Notes: generated from the letters alone by a model not told the origin. 64,000 nt of DNA from Harmothoe impar (GCA_947462335.1 OX381721.1:4030001-4094000); one strand, 5' to 3'; counted from the first letter of the stretch, positions 21,311-32,520 are shown. Made by a program: numbers and translations.

Positions 21311-22064
21311 TAGCTGAAGCTGGTTCCTGTCATGTCCAAAATCGGGGTTTTAGGGGTAATAAACCTTTCACTTATAGCCCTCTGTTGTGGGTCCTTAGGT
21401 CATCTGTTCAGATTGGGGGAGTGGTTAAGACTCTGGCCTACCAATCAATGGGTCATGAGTTCAAATCCATGTCTAGGCTTTTTTTGTTCACACATAATTT
21501 TAACATGTTTTTTTGGTAGGTCAAAAATTGTGATAGTATACAATTCGGTTTTAAAGATCCTTTACAGAAGATCAATATTTATAGTGTAATCTAAAATGGT
21601 TTTGAATCAGTTGTATTTGAATATTTCTCATGCCACCTGGTTGCATTGGGGGAGTGGTTAGGACACTGGCCAATCAATCCAGGGGTAATAAGTTCAAATC
21701 CATGCTAAGGCAACATAATCTTTTTTTATAGTTGTAAGAAATAGTAATATTATTTACAAAGAAAACCCAATGCAACAATACAAAACCATTTTAGATCTTA
21801 GATTTTAGGTGTTAAGGATCTTTACAACCGAGTTGTATGCTATCACAATTTTTGACCTACCAAAATACATCTTAAAATTGTGTGTGAACAAAATAGCCTT
21901 GACATGGATTTGAACCCATGATGCATGGATTGGTAGGTCAGAGTCCTAACCACTCCCCCAATCTGAACAGGTGACCTAAGGACCCACAATAGTGGGCTAT
22001 ACTTGAAAGGTTTATGACCCCTAAAACACCCAATTTATGTCATGACAGGAACCAGCTTCAGCTA
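21311..22064. mobile_element. Fold-back element with three tRNA-like segments
   Basis: Arms 21311-21563 and 21814-22064 are inverted copies ('agctgaagctggttcctgtc' at the outer ends). Each arm and the loop carry a tRNA-like segment: plus strand at 21414-21480 and 21646-21713, minus strand at 21897-21965. All show an A-box-like 'gtggttaagactctgg' and a B-box-like 'gttcaaatcc'. It splits dispersed repeat copy F, so it inserted after that repeat. Likely a SINE-derived fold-back. The two overlapping open frames at 21301-21589 are not genes. Confidence 0.7.
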
Positions 22065-22149
22065 ATCAGCAGGCTTCTATAGTTAGCAGAGAAAAGACCA
22101 CTGGTACCAGACAAGATGGCGCTGTACAGTGATCATCTAGCTAATGCGG

Positions 22150-22310
22150 AATACGACATACTATATCCCCTAGACTGTGGCTCACCATGGCAGGCTGCAG
22201 TGGGCAGTGTGTATATGTACCTGACATCATGGAGTGGTGCAATCCTATCTAGGTCAGTAGGACGCAGCCACACCAGCCTGCCACCTGGTGTCTACTGGGG
22301 GAACTTAACA
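22150..22310 (+). repeat. 3' part of dispersed repeat copy F
   Basis: Core 22167-22295, nearly identical to the other five copies. Confidence 0.8.
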
Positions 22311-22319
22311 GGTAAGGTC

Positions 22320-22680
22320 CAATAGGTTTCAGTGAATGAAACAGTTCTTCTGTATACTGTGATATAGCATAACACACAATGACAACTACTGGGACAATTA
22401 CATGTTCTGAAAACCACCCCTGACCTAATTGAAGCGTCCTTCCTTCAAAACATATCCAACCAAAATTAGCTTCTGACCAAGGAAAATATGAACACTGGTC
22501 TGTAGTGTAAAACTACTTGACTTTTCACTGAATAAATTGCATTTTAACTGATTCCTAATCTAGTCCTTGAAAAGAAAAGTAAACTTACTGAGAATCCCTT
22601 TCCTATTATTTGATTCAACTTGGCAAACATTCGGCAGCATGTGTACTAGTTTTCACAATATTGGCACTATTTTCAACTTA
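22320..22680. other. Intronic stretch, nothing seen
   Basis: Unique AT-rich sequence with no exon or repeat structure recognised. Confidence 0.5.
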
Positions 22681-22681
22681 C

Positions 22682-22876
22682 CATAAAACTTCTCTGACAA
22701 GCCAACTTTTTTTTTGTGATTTTAGGCATAATACAGCTTATAATTTCCTGCTAAAGTTGGCTAATTAATGGAGGATTTTCATCCAGTTTAAATGACCCAG
22801 AATTCAGTTTATAAAATTCTCTCAAACTAGGGGGGTCGGCTTATAAGGGAGGCCTGCTTATCAGAGAGGCTTTACG
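22682..22876. mobile_element. MITE with CCATAAAACTTCTCTGA ends
   Basis: Left 'ccataaaacttctctgacaa', right 'cagagaggctttacgg' followed by TA. Related to the CCGTAAAACC group. It lies immediately beside the minisatellite at 22901. Confidence 0.65.
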
Positions 22877-22900
22877 GTAATTATTGATCTTATGATTCCT

Positions 22901-24415
22901 TATACATGAGCTAGGCTTGTACATGAGTGAGGCTTATAAGTGAGTTAGGCTTATAAGTGAGTTATAAGTGAGTTAGGCTTCTACATGAGTTAGGCTTCTA
23001 CCTGAGTTAGCAGGTTGGGGCCGGGACCATCTTGTTAGGACGTACTAAATACTTAGTACACCCTTTCCATTGGGTCTGTACCAAGATTATGGTACTGTGC
23101 ACCAACTTTGGCTGTACCATAATATTGGTACACCTGGTGTGTTCACTGGACCATGACCCCTGCTCATGCAGGTAAATGGGCCAATCACAGCCCAGTACTC
23201 ATGTACCTTACCTGTGGTCACTGGACTGTGACCCTTATCTGTGCATGTAATTAGTGGGGTCACTGGGGGACTAGGGAAACCACTCTACTATTTATACATA
23301 TATTTACATTATATGGCTTATTTACTATGTTATCAAACATCACTAAGTGAAAACAAAAACGTCATTTTGTGGGCCTTAATCAATGATTTCATCCTATGGG
23401 TTTATTTTTATTAGCAGATTTAACAAAAAATTAGCAAACTGATTTTACTAAACATTTACTGAAGGAAAATATGTAGATAAAGCCATTTCTTAGATAATAT
23501 TCCGATTTTAGTTATGAAAAAGGGTGCATACATAAATTATAGACCTCTGCTTCCTTTAGTGGCATCAAAATTATGCATTTTGGCATGGAAATATGAGAAA
23601 AGTGACAATAAATGAGTGTACCAAGTTCTTGGTACACCCTGTGTTCTGGGGACTGTCACCCAATCTTAGGGCGTACTAAGAAACTGGTCAGTCTCCAACC
23701 TGGTTAGGCTTATAAGTGAGTTCTGTTTATAAGTGAGTTCTGCTTATAAGTGAGTTCTGCTTATAAGTGAGTTCTGCTTATAAGTGAGTTAGGCTTATAA
23801 GTGAGTTAGGCTTTTACACGAGTTAGCCTTATACCCGAGTTAGGCTTCTACACGAGTTAGGCTTCTACATGAGTTAGGCTTCTACACGAGTTAGGCTTCT
23901 AAATGAGTTCGGCTTATACATGAGTTCGGCTTATACACGAGTTCGGCTTATACCCGAGTTTGGCTTATTCATCTATAAGACTTAAACATGAATAAGACTT
24001 ATACATGAGTAAGGTTTATACATCAGTTTGGCTTATACGCAAGTTAGTCTTGTACACGAGTTAGGTCTATGCACGAGTTAGGCTTATATGCGAGTCAACC
24101 TTGTACACGAGTCAGGCTTGTACAAGAGTTAGGCTTGTACATGAGTTAGGGTTCGACACGAGTTAGGCTTATATGCGAGTTAGGCTTATATGTGAATTAG
24201 ACCTATATGCGAGTTAGGCTTGTACATGAGTTAGGCTTATATGTGAGATAGGCTTGTACACAAGTCAGGTTTATACACAAGTAAGGCTTATACATGACTT
24301 AGGCATATATACACGAGTTAGGCTTATACACGAATTAGGCTTCTACGTGAGTTAGACTCATACACGAGTTGAGCTTATACATGTGTTAGGCTTATACGCG
24401 AGTTAGGCTTATACA
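22901..24415. repeat. 17-18 bp minisatellite (gagttaggcttatacac), interrupted
   Basis: About 50 units in two blocks, 22901-23010 and 23703-24415. The unit matches the right end of the TTATAAGCCG MITE family ('acgcgagttaggcttatacg' at about 36822 and 57560). The array could thus have grown by amplification of a MITE terminus. Unit variants (cacg, gcga, catg) are mixed. Confidence 0.85.
23011..23702. mobile_element. 692 bp hAT-like insertion in the minisatellite
   Basis: Starts 'caggttgggg' and ends 'ctccaacctg', with subterminal inverted 'cttagtacaccct' / 'agggcgtactaag' and 'ggtacaccctgtg' motifs. CAGG-type ends suggest hAT. The flanks are minisatellite on both sides, so the target duplication cannot be resolved. 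No transposase. Confidence 0.65.
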
Positions 24416-24423
24416 CAATACAC

Positions 24424-24517
24424 AACCAAAAATAATTATCTCATTCCAAGAAAGTAAGTTTATCAAACTCAACTGGCGGACGAACCATTTGTTTTAAGAA
24501 AATATTTTTGGCTGTGT
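24424..24517. mobile_element. Small MITE next to an exon (CCAAAAATAATTATCTCATT)
   Basis: Begins 'ccaaaaataattatctcatt' and ends 'aatatttttggctgtg'; a fuller palindromic relative is at 62978-63138. It ends 20 bp from the donor of the exon at 24537. Confidence 0.65.
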
Positions 24518-24536
24518 AATTCCCACTAGCACCTAC

Positions 24537-24725
24537 CACAACTGATGATGTCGATGTCGTCCTCCTCCGCCAGGTGGCTCCCCCTGTCCTCCTGCTGCAG
24601 AGTGAGCTGCTCGGTGAGGTGCTCAATTAGCGGGCCGGCCGGAGACAAGGTGCTCGACACCCACTCAGAACCTGCTCCAGGGAAGTCCTCAGCCGACGAC
24701 TTCCTCGCCACCAGACGAAGCAGAC
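24537..24725 (-). CDS. YEATS2: YEATS2-like, fifth-last coding exon
   Basis: 189 bp exon on the minus strand between acceptor 'ctacctgcag' and donor 'gtaggtgc'; two leading bases, 62 codons, one trailing base. It contains 'SPAGPLIEHLTEQLTLQQED' and 'EEDDIDIISC', the latter matching 'EEEVDILSL' of human YEATS2. The trailing G plus the AT of the next exon gives Asp, so frame is kept across the 10.3 kb intron. The acidic stretch links the protein's low-complexity middle to the C-terminal histone fold. Further upstream exons (YEATS domain) were not found in this window and may lie beyond it or be hidden among repeats. Confidence 0.85.
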
Positions 24726-24739
24726 CTGCAGGTAGAAAT

Positions 24740-25600
24740 TGTCGTTTTTAGTTTTTATTGCATACAACAGCCTAATTAATTTATTCAAAGAACATTGTAT
24801 TAACAATCCCCCATTAAATAAATAACCCTCCCTAGTATATCAGAGCCGTGGACGTAATCAAAAATGGCGGTTTGTTTACACTTGAACAGCATATTATATT
24901 TTGGTAGTTTTCATGAATGATATTGACGTACAGTGAGAGCTCCATATAATCCCACCATCCCCGTCTCAGACAAAACATGGTCGGATGTCGAATCAGTCAG
25001 GATTATTGAAGTTTATTCATATATGCATAGAATTGTCCTTGACTAAAGCAGCCGGATTATCGAGGGTGCTGGATTATCGAGGGCTACATATTCCAAGTCT
25101 CACTTCTACCGTATTCAACGTAGGGCAGACTAACAATGAGCCAACCACATACCTTAGGACACTTGGATTTTTATCTATTCAAACATGCTACTATCAAAGC
25201 CATATTTGTCATGTATAACAGAACAATTTACTGAAATTCTACAAATTTGGATGCAGTTAAATTTCTGCGCACCTAGTATAAAGACATATTTACGCGAGCT
25301 TATTTTATAATGCATGCATGTCTACAAGTCTAAATGCCCAAACTCAAAATATAGTATCCAACACACGGGTACACCTATTCACTCGCACTGGGTAAAGCAT
25401 ATTACTTCATTTAGATAATATCTTCCTTTATTTTATGATGGTACCTTCCTAGAGACAATACGGCATGAATATCCAGGTGTTATGAAAATTCATTTTGATA
25501 ATTCTCTTTTCATCATGCAACAGCTGTTCCGAAAATGCATCCCTTGCGTAGTTTATTTTAATCCTTAAATGGCTAATTATTGATTTCTATTCTTTTTAAG
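24740..25600. other. Intronic or intergenic stretch, nothing convincing
   Basis: AT-rich. Short inverted matter around 'gtgagagctccatataatcc' and 'ggattatcgagggtgctgga' suggests decayed repeats. No exon recognised. Confidence 0.5.
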
Positions 25601-25602
25601 GG

Positions 25603-26220
25603 CGGCATAGTGCTTTAGTGTACTCTCCATGGCTGAATGTGATGCATCACATCGAGCCTTATGAGTGTATCAACCCTGCAGGGTCGGCATGATGCATGAA
25701 TGCAGGCCTGGTGAGTAAGTGAGTTACTCGCCAGGGCTGCCTAGGCTCGCGCTAGTTATTCGCCAATTCGCCAGGGGCGATAGAAAGTTGTAACTGGCGA
25801 AAATATATAGTAAAAATACCTCTAATTTTCGCCAGAATTTACTCAGCTGGCGAAAAAAAATACCTGCACCTAGTCATGCCATATGTACTTTTGGAAAGAA
25901 GAGATTGTGGGGAAGGTGGTCATGCACCACCCACTTTAGATTTAAGTAGAATCACTGAAAGGTCTCTAAAACGTAAGATTTCTCAACACATAACTCTAAT
26001 TCAACCCTATCTATATCAGGCTAAACTATTGCATAATGAAAATCACATTAACCTGACTGAATATCTGGCGAATTAACTCTGAAATTGGAGAAAGAAAAAC
26101 TGAAGTTTTTCGCCAATCTGGCGAAAGAAAAACATATCCTAGCGCGAGCTTAGGCTGCATTCATGCATCATTACGACAAAGGGCATCGCGCATTTAGCAT
26201 TATGCTGCTCATAAAGGGAT
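25603..26220. mobile_element. piggyBac-like MITE split by a second insertion
   Basis: 25603-25740 and 26159-26220 are the two parts of a GGCATGATGCA-family element. The insertion is described separately. Confidence 0.7.
25735..26158. mobile_element. TAGGCTCGCGCTAG-ended insertion with about 6 bp target duplication
   Basis: Element about 25742-26152 with ends 'taggctcgcgctag' and 'ctagcgcgagctta', flanked by 'ggctgc' at 25735-25740 and 26153-26158. The interior repeats 'cgccagaatttact'/'tggcgaaa' modules. The 66-codon open frame (25876-26076) inside could be a remnant but has no recognised domain. Confidence 0.7.
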
Positions 26221-26229
26221 AACTTAAAT

Positions 26230-27230
26230 GGTAGGGGAAATTAATGATTTTTGTTGACAACCTGCGTGTAGAGGACGGTAGCGTTGAAATGACAAAGGCT
26301 GTATTTATAGAAGTCATTGACGTGGAGTTAGTTTACACAGCTGAACAACTGCACGTCCCAGACCCCCCACCCCCCTCCCCCATAACACATTGACAATCCC
26401 TCCCTCCCAACCCTCCCTTACTGTAAAGTCTTCGGTAGAAGTCGCGGCTTGTATGAGTCAGATCCAGCCTTCATTTGATAGAAACATGCCTATATAATGG
26501 GTATGGATGGCTAAATTCGACACGGCGACATGGCCATTTCTTAAAATCGACATGCGACATGAGGCTTATTGACATGTGACATGAGGTTTGAAAAATTAGT
26601 GACAGGGGACATGATTAATTCTTAAAATCAACATGGGACATTGGGATTATTAAGCAACATGGACATGCGACATGGCCTTTTCTTAAAATCGACATGCGGC
26701 GCCCCCATCTACCCCCCCTATATAGGGTGCGGTTTTATCCGAGGGTTTTTAGAAGTATTCAACGGTAATAAAGTCGCCATAATTTCAACTGTTGTTTGGC
26801 TTATAAAAAAAGTGGGTTCAGCTTTAAGGTATGGCAATGGCTACATTATTACATTTAGACTTTAACTTCAGTCGAAATAAGGCGGTACTTTCAGCTGCTT
26901 AGGAATCCAGTGTGCGGTAAAAATGCACTTCGCTGGTCACAATCTCGAGAGTGTACCAAACCCGTAGCACTGTGATCTACTCGCTAGGAATGCATCATCG
27001 TGAGAAAGGGCAAAGTATCAAAGCCATGGAGATTTTCAGCACTCAAAGAGGGCTTCAAATCTTATTGACCCACCCCGAAATCCAAGAATTGACCCCTCCC
27101 TAAACAAATTAGTCATCCATCACATTGCTACAATACACCCTGTTATCTGACACACTGGACAACCCTGCTGGGAGGCTATTCACATCCCAACCTGTCCCTA
27201 ACCCTATAGTCTGCAGAGTCAATGTGCTAT
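26230..27230. other. Repeat remnants, no gene
   Basis: 26415-26790 has decayed TTATAAGCCG-family MITE sequence into which 'aattcgacacggcgacatgg'-type repeats (also 56730-56870) are inserted. The rest is unremarkable. Confidence 0.5.
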
Positions 27231-27239
27231 GTTCATTGT

Positions 27240-27440
27240 CGTCACATTGTCGGTATGATGCTTGAATGCAGCCGTGGTGAGTAACTCGCCGGTGCTGCAT
27301 CCATGCATCGTGCTAATCCTATGGGGTTGATACACTTCCCTGGGGACTGGTATGGGGAACTGGCGAGTAATTTACCAGTGTGCTGGTCGTGACGAGAAAT
27401 GAGCATGAACATTGAGACATGTCCTTAAAGGGTTAGCCAC
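27240..27440. repeat. piggyBac-like MITE, decayed
   Basis: 'ggtatgatgcttgaatgcag' and 'gagtaactcgccggtgctgc' modules; right end 'ccttaaagggttagcc'. Confidence 0.65.
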
Positions 27441-27537
27441 TGTACCCTATACGACCCCTCATCACCACCTCTCCATGCAACAGCATCGGACCGTGCAGCT
27501 GTAATAAGGAATACAAGGATATGGGGCGTCAACTGGT

Positions 27538-27632
27538 AACCCTTAAACCCGCAGATCTTACTGCACGTCCAGTCACAGTCAGAGTGCAGTCGGGACAGGT
27601 ACTGAGCCCTATATATAGGGGTGCTGGGGGTT
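27538..27632 (-). repeat. About 95 bp repeat with 'cctatatataggg' core
   Basis: Shared with plus-strand copies at 28563-28656 and 28658-28745, a partial copy at 28765-28960 and a minus copy at 58485-58580. Common parts are 'ctgcacgtccagt' and 'gggacaggtactgagc'. TATATATAG might mimic a TATA box; no downstream gene. Confidence 0.7.
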
Positions 27633-28079
27633 TAAGCCGGTAATCCATTGCAGCAACATTACTGAAAATGTAGGAGTACCGTAGACAATCGCAAAAATCA
27701 GAACTTTTAGATTTCTGTGAGTACAGTCGCACCTCACTTGTACCCCACAGAGACATCACCTTTATCATGAGAAGAGGGCTGCATATATGCGTAAACAGTA
27801 TTCATATTCATTTGACGTCATGATGCCCCAACCCCAGTGTCGATGTACTACTCGCCAGTGTAACTCGGCGTAATCACACTTTATTTGAATGCAGCACCAA
27901 TGCGTTATGCTGCTCTCAAAGGGCCAGTTAGCTACATTAATGTTTTTGCCCTCCAATGATACCAAATGTATGACATTTCAAAATGTGGGAAACTTTGTGA
28001 GTTCCCTACTATACCGGTAGGAGTCCCCTTACTGACCTAGGCTACTGACCCAGTCTCCACCTGGGTGCGTGAACCCTTT

Positions 28080-28390
28080 AAGGGCTGTATGGTGCCTTAA
28101 AGTGGCACTCTCACCGAGCGTATCCCACTCACAATTCTAGTACTGTTCTAGTCTACTATGTGGTAAGTGCGAGTGGTGAGAATGCCCCTTTAATGCATCA
28201 TGCCCTTTATCGTCATGATGCATGAATGCAGCCATACCTTCATGCATCATGTCGATCCTACATGGCTAATAGACTGCCTATGGGTCGTCATGATGCCTGA
28301 ATGCAGGCCTGGCGAGTTACTCGCCAGGCCTGCATTCATGCATCATGACGACAAAGAGTACATTAAATCATGATGCGGCCCTTAAAGGGT
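28080..28390. mobile_element. piggyBac-like MITE carrying a smaller MITE
   Basis: Begins 'ccctttaagggctgtatgg' and ends near 'cggcccttaaagggtg'; central 'ggcgagttactcgcc' palindrome. The 28101-28189 element is nested at its left end. Confidence 0.7.
28101..28189. mobile_element. About 90 bp palindromic MITE, TTAA flanks (four copies)
   Basis: Arms 'gtggcactctcaccgagcg' and 'gtggtgagaatgcccc' around 'cactcacaattctagtact'. Flanked by TTAA. Other copies at about 30868-30954, 30978-31073 and 31170-31263. It is inserted within a longer piggyBac-like element (28080-28390). Confidence 0.75.
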
Positions 28391-28557
28391 GAGGTGCTGT
28401 CCTTTATATAGACACAATGCACCGCATACGGAGTCCGTCATGCTCCTATACAGGTCCGACAATATACGGGAGCCCAGTGTGACCCCCCCCCCGCCCCCCC
28501 ACCCATGTGTGACCCCCCCCCCCCCGCTTATACACTCCCCTCCCTAAATCCCCACCC

Positions 28558-28960
28558 ACCACAGCGTTAAACCCCCACCGCCCCTATATATAGAGCTGAG
28601 TACCTGTCCCGTCCCACTCCGACTGTTGCTGGACGTGCAGTAAGATCTGTGGGGTTAAACCCCCAGCGCCCCTATATATAGCGCTGAGTACCTGTCCCGT
28701 CCCACTCCGACTGTTACTGGACGTGCAGTAACTGAGTAAGATCTTAAACCCTCAGCTCCCCTATATGTAGGGTAGACTGACCTAAAGGTAACCACGTACC
28801 TTGAGATGTCCACCTCAATTTTGTAATCATTCATGCATGATAATCCCTCTTTTTTTGTATCACACTAGACTTCTCATGGTATGTGGTTACCTTTAGGTCA
28901 GTCTACCCTATAGGGCTGAGTACCTGTCCCGTCCCACTCCGCCTGTTGCTGGAGGGGTAC
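28558..28960. repeat. Three copies of the 95 bp 'ctatatatag' repeat, one split by a MITE
   Basis: Copies at 28563-28656 and 28658-28745 are head to tail. A third (from about 28748) is interrupted at 28770-28908 by a TA-flanked 139 bp MITE with ends 'gggtagactgacctaaagg' and 'cctttaggtcagtctaccc'. Confidence 0.8.
28770..28908. mobile_element. 139 bp MITE, TA flanks (GGGTAGACTGACC ends)
   Basis: Inverted ends of at least 26 bp, TA at 28768-28769 and 28909-28910. The sister repeat copies give the empty site ('ctatatatagagctgag'). Confidence 0.85.
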
Positions 28961-30040
28961 CGAGACCTGTGCCTTTATCAGTACAAGGTAGGACTCACTA
29001 GGAGGCTACACATGTACAGACGGACCACCTGTACACTGCCACGTGCTCCATGCAGTGGGTCGTCATCACTGACAATTCCCGCTATGCACCATGGGTAGGA
29101 TCCTGGAGGTAGAGTCCTGGATTTTAGTGCCGTAAAGCCTTGCATGGAAAGCAGTTTTTAGATGTATACTCCAGTACTAAAGTCGCCATATTGGGACCCC
29201 TTTGAGGCTTATGAGATTTTCACAAAGTCTAGGCGCGGCTTATACTCGAGTTAGGCTTATATGGGAGGTTTGACAGTAGTTTCTTGAATTGGAGAGAAAG
29301 CAGGGAGTTTGGAGCAGGCCGTATTTGGGTGGAATTCATACTTAGTAGCGGGGAGTTTACCCGTCTAAAGTCTCTTTTAATGGCTGACATTCTAGTCTTT
29401 CAGTGTAATAAAGTTGTTTAAAGTTTTCACCTATAAGCGTCCCCTGACTTATAGCGGATCCTATAAGCCGCACTGGTGATCTGACTCGCAATTTAGCCGC
29501 GGCTGCCACATGAGAATTTACGGTAGGTTGAGTTTTGGGATTTTCATATAGACTGACCCTTGTTGGAGTTATCCACAAGGGGACAAATTCAAGATTATTA
29601 TGTTGGAGGTCACAGCTTGTCTTTGGGCGGGCTTGAGTGATTTCAAGAGCCACCCTGGCCCACTCAACTTCTATCATCTATAGTATAGGTCCTGCATGTA
29701 CATAGTATGGGGCTTGACATTGACATTGACATTGACAGCTGGTACACATCCTTACCATTGACAGCCACATTCAAGAACGCCAAATATGGCTGTGGACTAG
29801 GTGTCTAGGCCTTACCACTATGTATACTGGTTCTACATGTAGTAACTGAAAACCAGATCTAGAGTAAGTCTTGCACAAACCCATACGGACACATGGGGCG
29901 ACCAGGCCTGGGCAAGGTTGAAGGGCCAACTAGGGCTTTATCTAACAATGAACAAGGGGACCTATGCTAGTCTCTCTTCCAACTCTACCTCTGTGGTGTA
30001 AATGGCTTCAGGGACAATGTCCCAAAGCCAATAATATCCA
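28961..30040. other. Stretch without a supportable gene
   Basis: A plus-strand block at 28940-28995 ends in a donor-like 'tacaaggtaggact', and a minus-strand block near 29755-29800 ends in 'ggtaagg', but neither has a good acceptor or conserved translation. 29200-29520 shows decayed TTATAAGCCG MITE sequence. The 106-codon antisense open frame at 29357-29677 crosses it and is not credible. Confidence 0.45.
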
Positions 30041-30044
30041 GAGT

Positions 30045-30180
30045 AAAATGCCAGTGTCTAGAATGCACTGTTTCAGCCACTTATCAATGGTAAAATGCCA
30101 GTGTCTAGAACGCACTGTTTCAGCCACTTATCAATGGAAAAATGCCAGTGTCTAGAACACACTGTTTCAGCCACTTATAC
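30045..30180 (+). repeat. 45 bp tandem repeat, three units
   Basis: Units start 'aaatgccagtgtctagaa' and end 'tttcagccacttatcaatgg'. The overlapping short open frames are repeat artefacts. Confidence 0.85.
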
Positions 30181-30409
30181 CAGTCTGACTGCACCCCCCT
30201 GTACCCACACAGTGGTATAGGTGCACCCGGGCCGTGGTCGCCGCCTGTGGTACCCCATGTAGGACATGTCCCAGCCTGTACATGCAGCACAGGGACACAG
30301 TGTAGCTGCATCCTACAGGCCTGGGACACCACAGTCTCGGACCCCCATACCAACACTGCTCCCTCTGCTGTGTATGGTCTGGGAGCAGACCTTCATCTCA
30401 CTTGATACC

Positions 30410-30660
30410 CATTTGGTGGCGCAAATGGGTGTGTATTGGTCAATACACATCCAACTACAGAGAGAGATGCTAATCAATATCAAAGAAGTAATAAAAGTAC
30501 CCGGGGGCTACTGTACAATTAACACTTATAATTGACAGAGGTAGTTGAAAAATGTGTATTGGGATGGGGTGATGGCCTGCTCCCAGGCTATCCAAATGGT
30601 AGGATAGTCGCTGACCGAGGCTGGGGACACCAGGACTCCCATGTGTAGCTGTCACACTGC
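30410..30660. repeat. Repeat shared with 59840-60070
   Basis: Shared 'ggtcaatacacatc', 'gatggcctgctcccaggctatcc'-type blocks. A fragment also occurs inverted at 57760-57815 ('ggatagcctgggagcaggct'). Confidence 0.7.
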
Positions 30661-30844
30661 AGTGATCACCAGTCCACACTAGTACATGGTACACTTAGTA
30701 CTACTGTATGGCATAGAGACACAGCTTACCACCAGCTGGGTGTATCATGTGTATGGAGGATACCAGGGGCTGAGGTCGACGTACATGTAGTAGTACTAGT
30801 AATACGGTAAGTCAGATATCTCCCGTTATACACGTTATATTACC

Positions 30845-31275
30845 TCTTTAAATGAAACATACTGCTTTAAAGGGGCATTCTCACCACTCACACTTACCAC
30901 ATAGACTAGTACTAGAATTGTGAGTGGGATACGCTCGGTGAGAATGCCACTTTAAAACTTTTAATGAAGCATACTGCTTTAAAGGGGCAATTCTCACCAC
31001 TCACACTTAACCCACATAGCAGACTAGAACAGTACTAGAATTGTGAGTGGGATACGCTTGGTGATTATGCCGCTTTATTGTCTAAGGTCGTCATGATGCA
31101 TGAATGCAGCCCATGCTAGTCTACCACCGAGGTAGAGGTCGAGTATAGTATAGCGTAAGTACACATCTTAAAGTGGCATTCTCACCGAGTGTTTCCCACT
31201 CACAAGTCTAGTACTATTCTAGTCTACTATGTGGTTAAGTGTGAGTGGTGAGAATGCCCCTTTAACATATACCCC
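30845..31275. repeat. Cluster of three 90 bp palindromic MITEs
   Basis: Copies at 30868-30954, 30978-31073 and 31170-31263, same family as 28101-28189. Adjacent 'gtcgtcatgatgcatgaatg' modules (31085 and 31330) belong to the piggyBac-like family. Confidence 0.75.
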
Positions 31276-31279
31276 CGTT

Positions 31280-31750
31280 ATACACGTTGTATTAACACTT
31301 TGTAGGCAGCATACTGCTTTAATGTCTAAGGTCGTCATGATGCATGAATGCAGCCCTGGCTAGTCTACTCTAGTCAAGGGCCGCATCTATGCATCATGAC
31401 GACCCTATGAGGGATATCAGGGGCTGACTTAGGTGCATGCATTCAGATAATACTACACTGCAAAAAGTTGGTTGCCATTTTTGTAGGTGTACAGCAGATT
31501 CTAGTGTAGGTGTACAATTTATTGTAGGTAAACAGTAGAACCTACGGTACATCTACGGTAAATTCTACAGTAAATCCACCCTACTGTAGATTCTTCTGTA
31601 GATCTACAGTAGATGCTACTGTGTACCTACACTAACTATTCACAGTGTAAGTCCCTCTCTAGCAGCCAAAGGACACTTTATGTGAGTCATGTATTTATGC
31701 ATGTGTTTGTATATCCATGTATATTGTACTCGAGGTGTAAGCTTGTGTCT
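31280..31750. other. Repeat remnants, no gene
   Basis: 31310-31420 is a piggyBac-like fragment. 31480-31625 shows irregular 'gtaggtgtacagtagat' repetition. Nothing coding. Confidence 0.5.
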
Positions 31751-31753
31751 TAA

Positions 31754-31996
31754 CCCTTTAAGGACGGCATGATACCTCAATGCATCATGCCCTTGGTCGT
31801 CATGATGCATGAATCCAGCCCAAGCGAGTAACTCGCCAGTGCTGTATCCAAGCATCATGCCAATCTTATGAGGTTGAGACACTCCCGAAGGATCGGCATG
31901 ATGCACCAATGCAGCACTGGCGAGTTACTCGCCAGGGCTGCATTGGTGCATCATGACGACAAATGTCATCTTTTAGCGACATCAGCCCTTAAAGGG
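31754..31996. mobile_element. piggyBac-like MITE
   Basis: Left TTAA then 'ccctttaaggacggcatgat'; right end 'agcccttaaaggg' then ttac. Central palindrome 'ctggcgagttactcgccag'. Confidence 0.8.
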
Positions 31997-32247
31997 TTAC
32001 CTGGGTATACTGGTATGTGTGAGCATGTGTGTATCATAATAGTCATACCTGACTCATACCTGAGAGGTAGCCATGTGTCTAAACTATTAATGTGTATCTT
32101 CAGGCAGACCCCCCCCCCCCCCACCACCACCACCACCGAGTCACCGATCACTAGACAGATATAGGACTAGTATAGTAGAATGGCTATCTTCAGTCGTATC
32201 TCCTGTTCACAACATAGGATACCGTGCTATTATAAGAATGGGGGAAA

Positions 32248-32520
32248 GTACAACACTCAAAACATAAACTTGTCTCCAGACTCTTCAAAGTGACGGTCAT
32301 GAAATAAATGAGTCAAAAACTCGTCTAAGTGACAAGGAAGCGGGTCTTCTAGCTGGAGATAGAAGACCCACTTGGCATGTGCCAGCCCAAAACCCGACAT
32401 TTGCCAGCTCCAGATTCTATTTGTGGGATGGTAACCTGATAGGTTAGACAACTTTTGACTCGTTTATTTCATGACAGTCACTTAGACGAGTCTGGAGACA
32501 AGTTTGCTTTTTCAGTGTAA
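32248..32520. mobile_element. Inverted-repeat MITE (CACTxAAAA...CTTGTCTCCAGACTC)
   Basis: Left arm 'aaacttgtctccagactc' then 'gtcatgaaataaatgagtca'; the right arm is the inverted equivalent to about 32515. The 64-codon antisense open frame inside is not a gene. Confidence 0.75.

Noticed and set aside
22901..24415. CRISPR-like array
   Set aside because: Units are contiguous with no unique spacers; it is a minisatellite in an animal genome.
28940..28995. Plus-strand exon ending in 'tacaaggtaggact'
   Set aside because: The block belongs to the repeated 95 bp 'ctatatatag' sequence, and no acceptor or conserved translation is seen.
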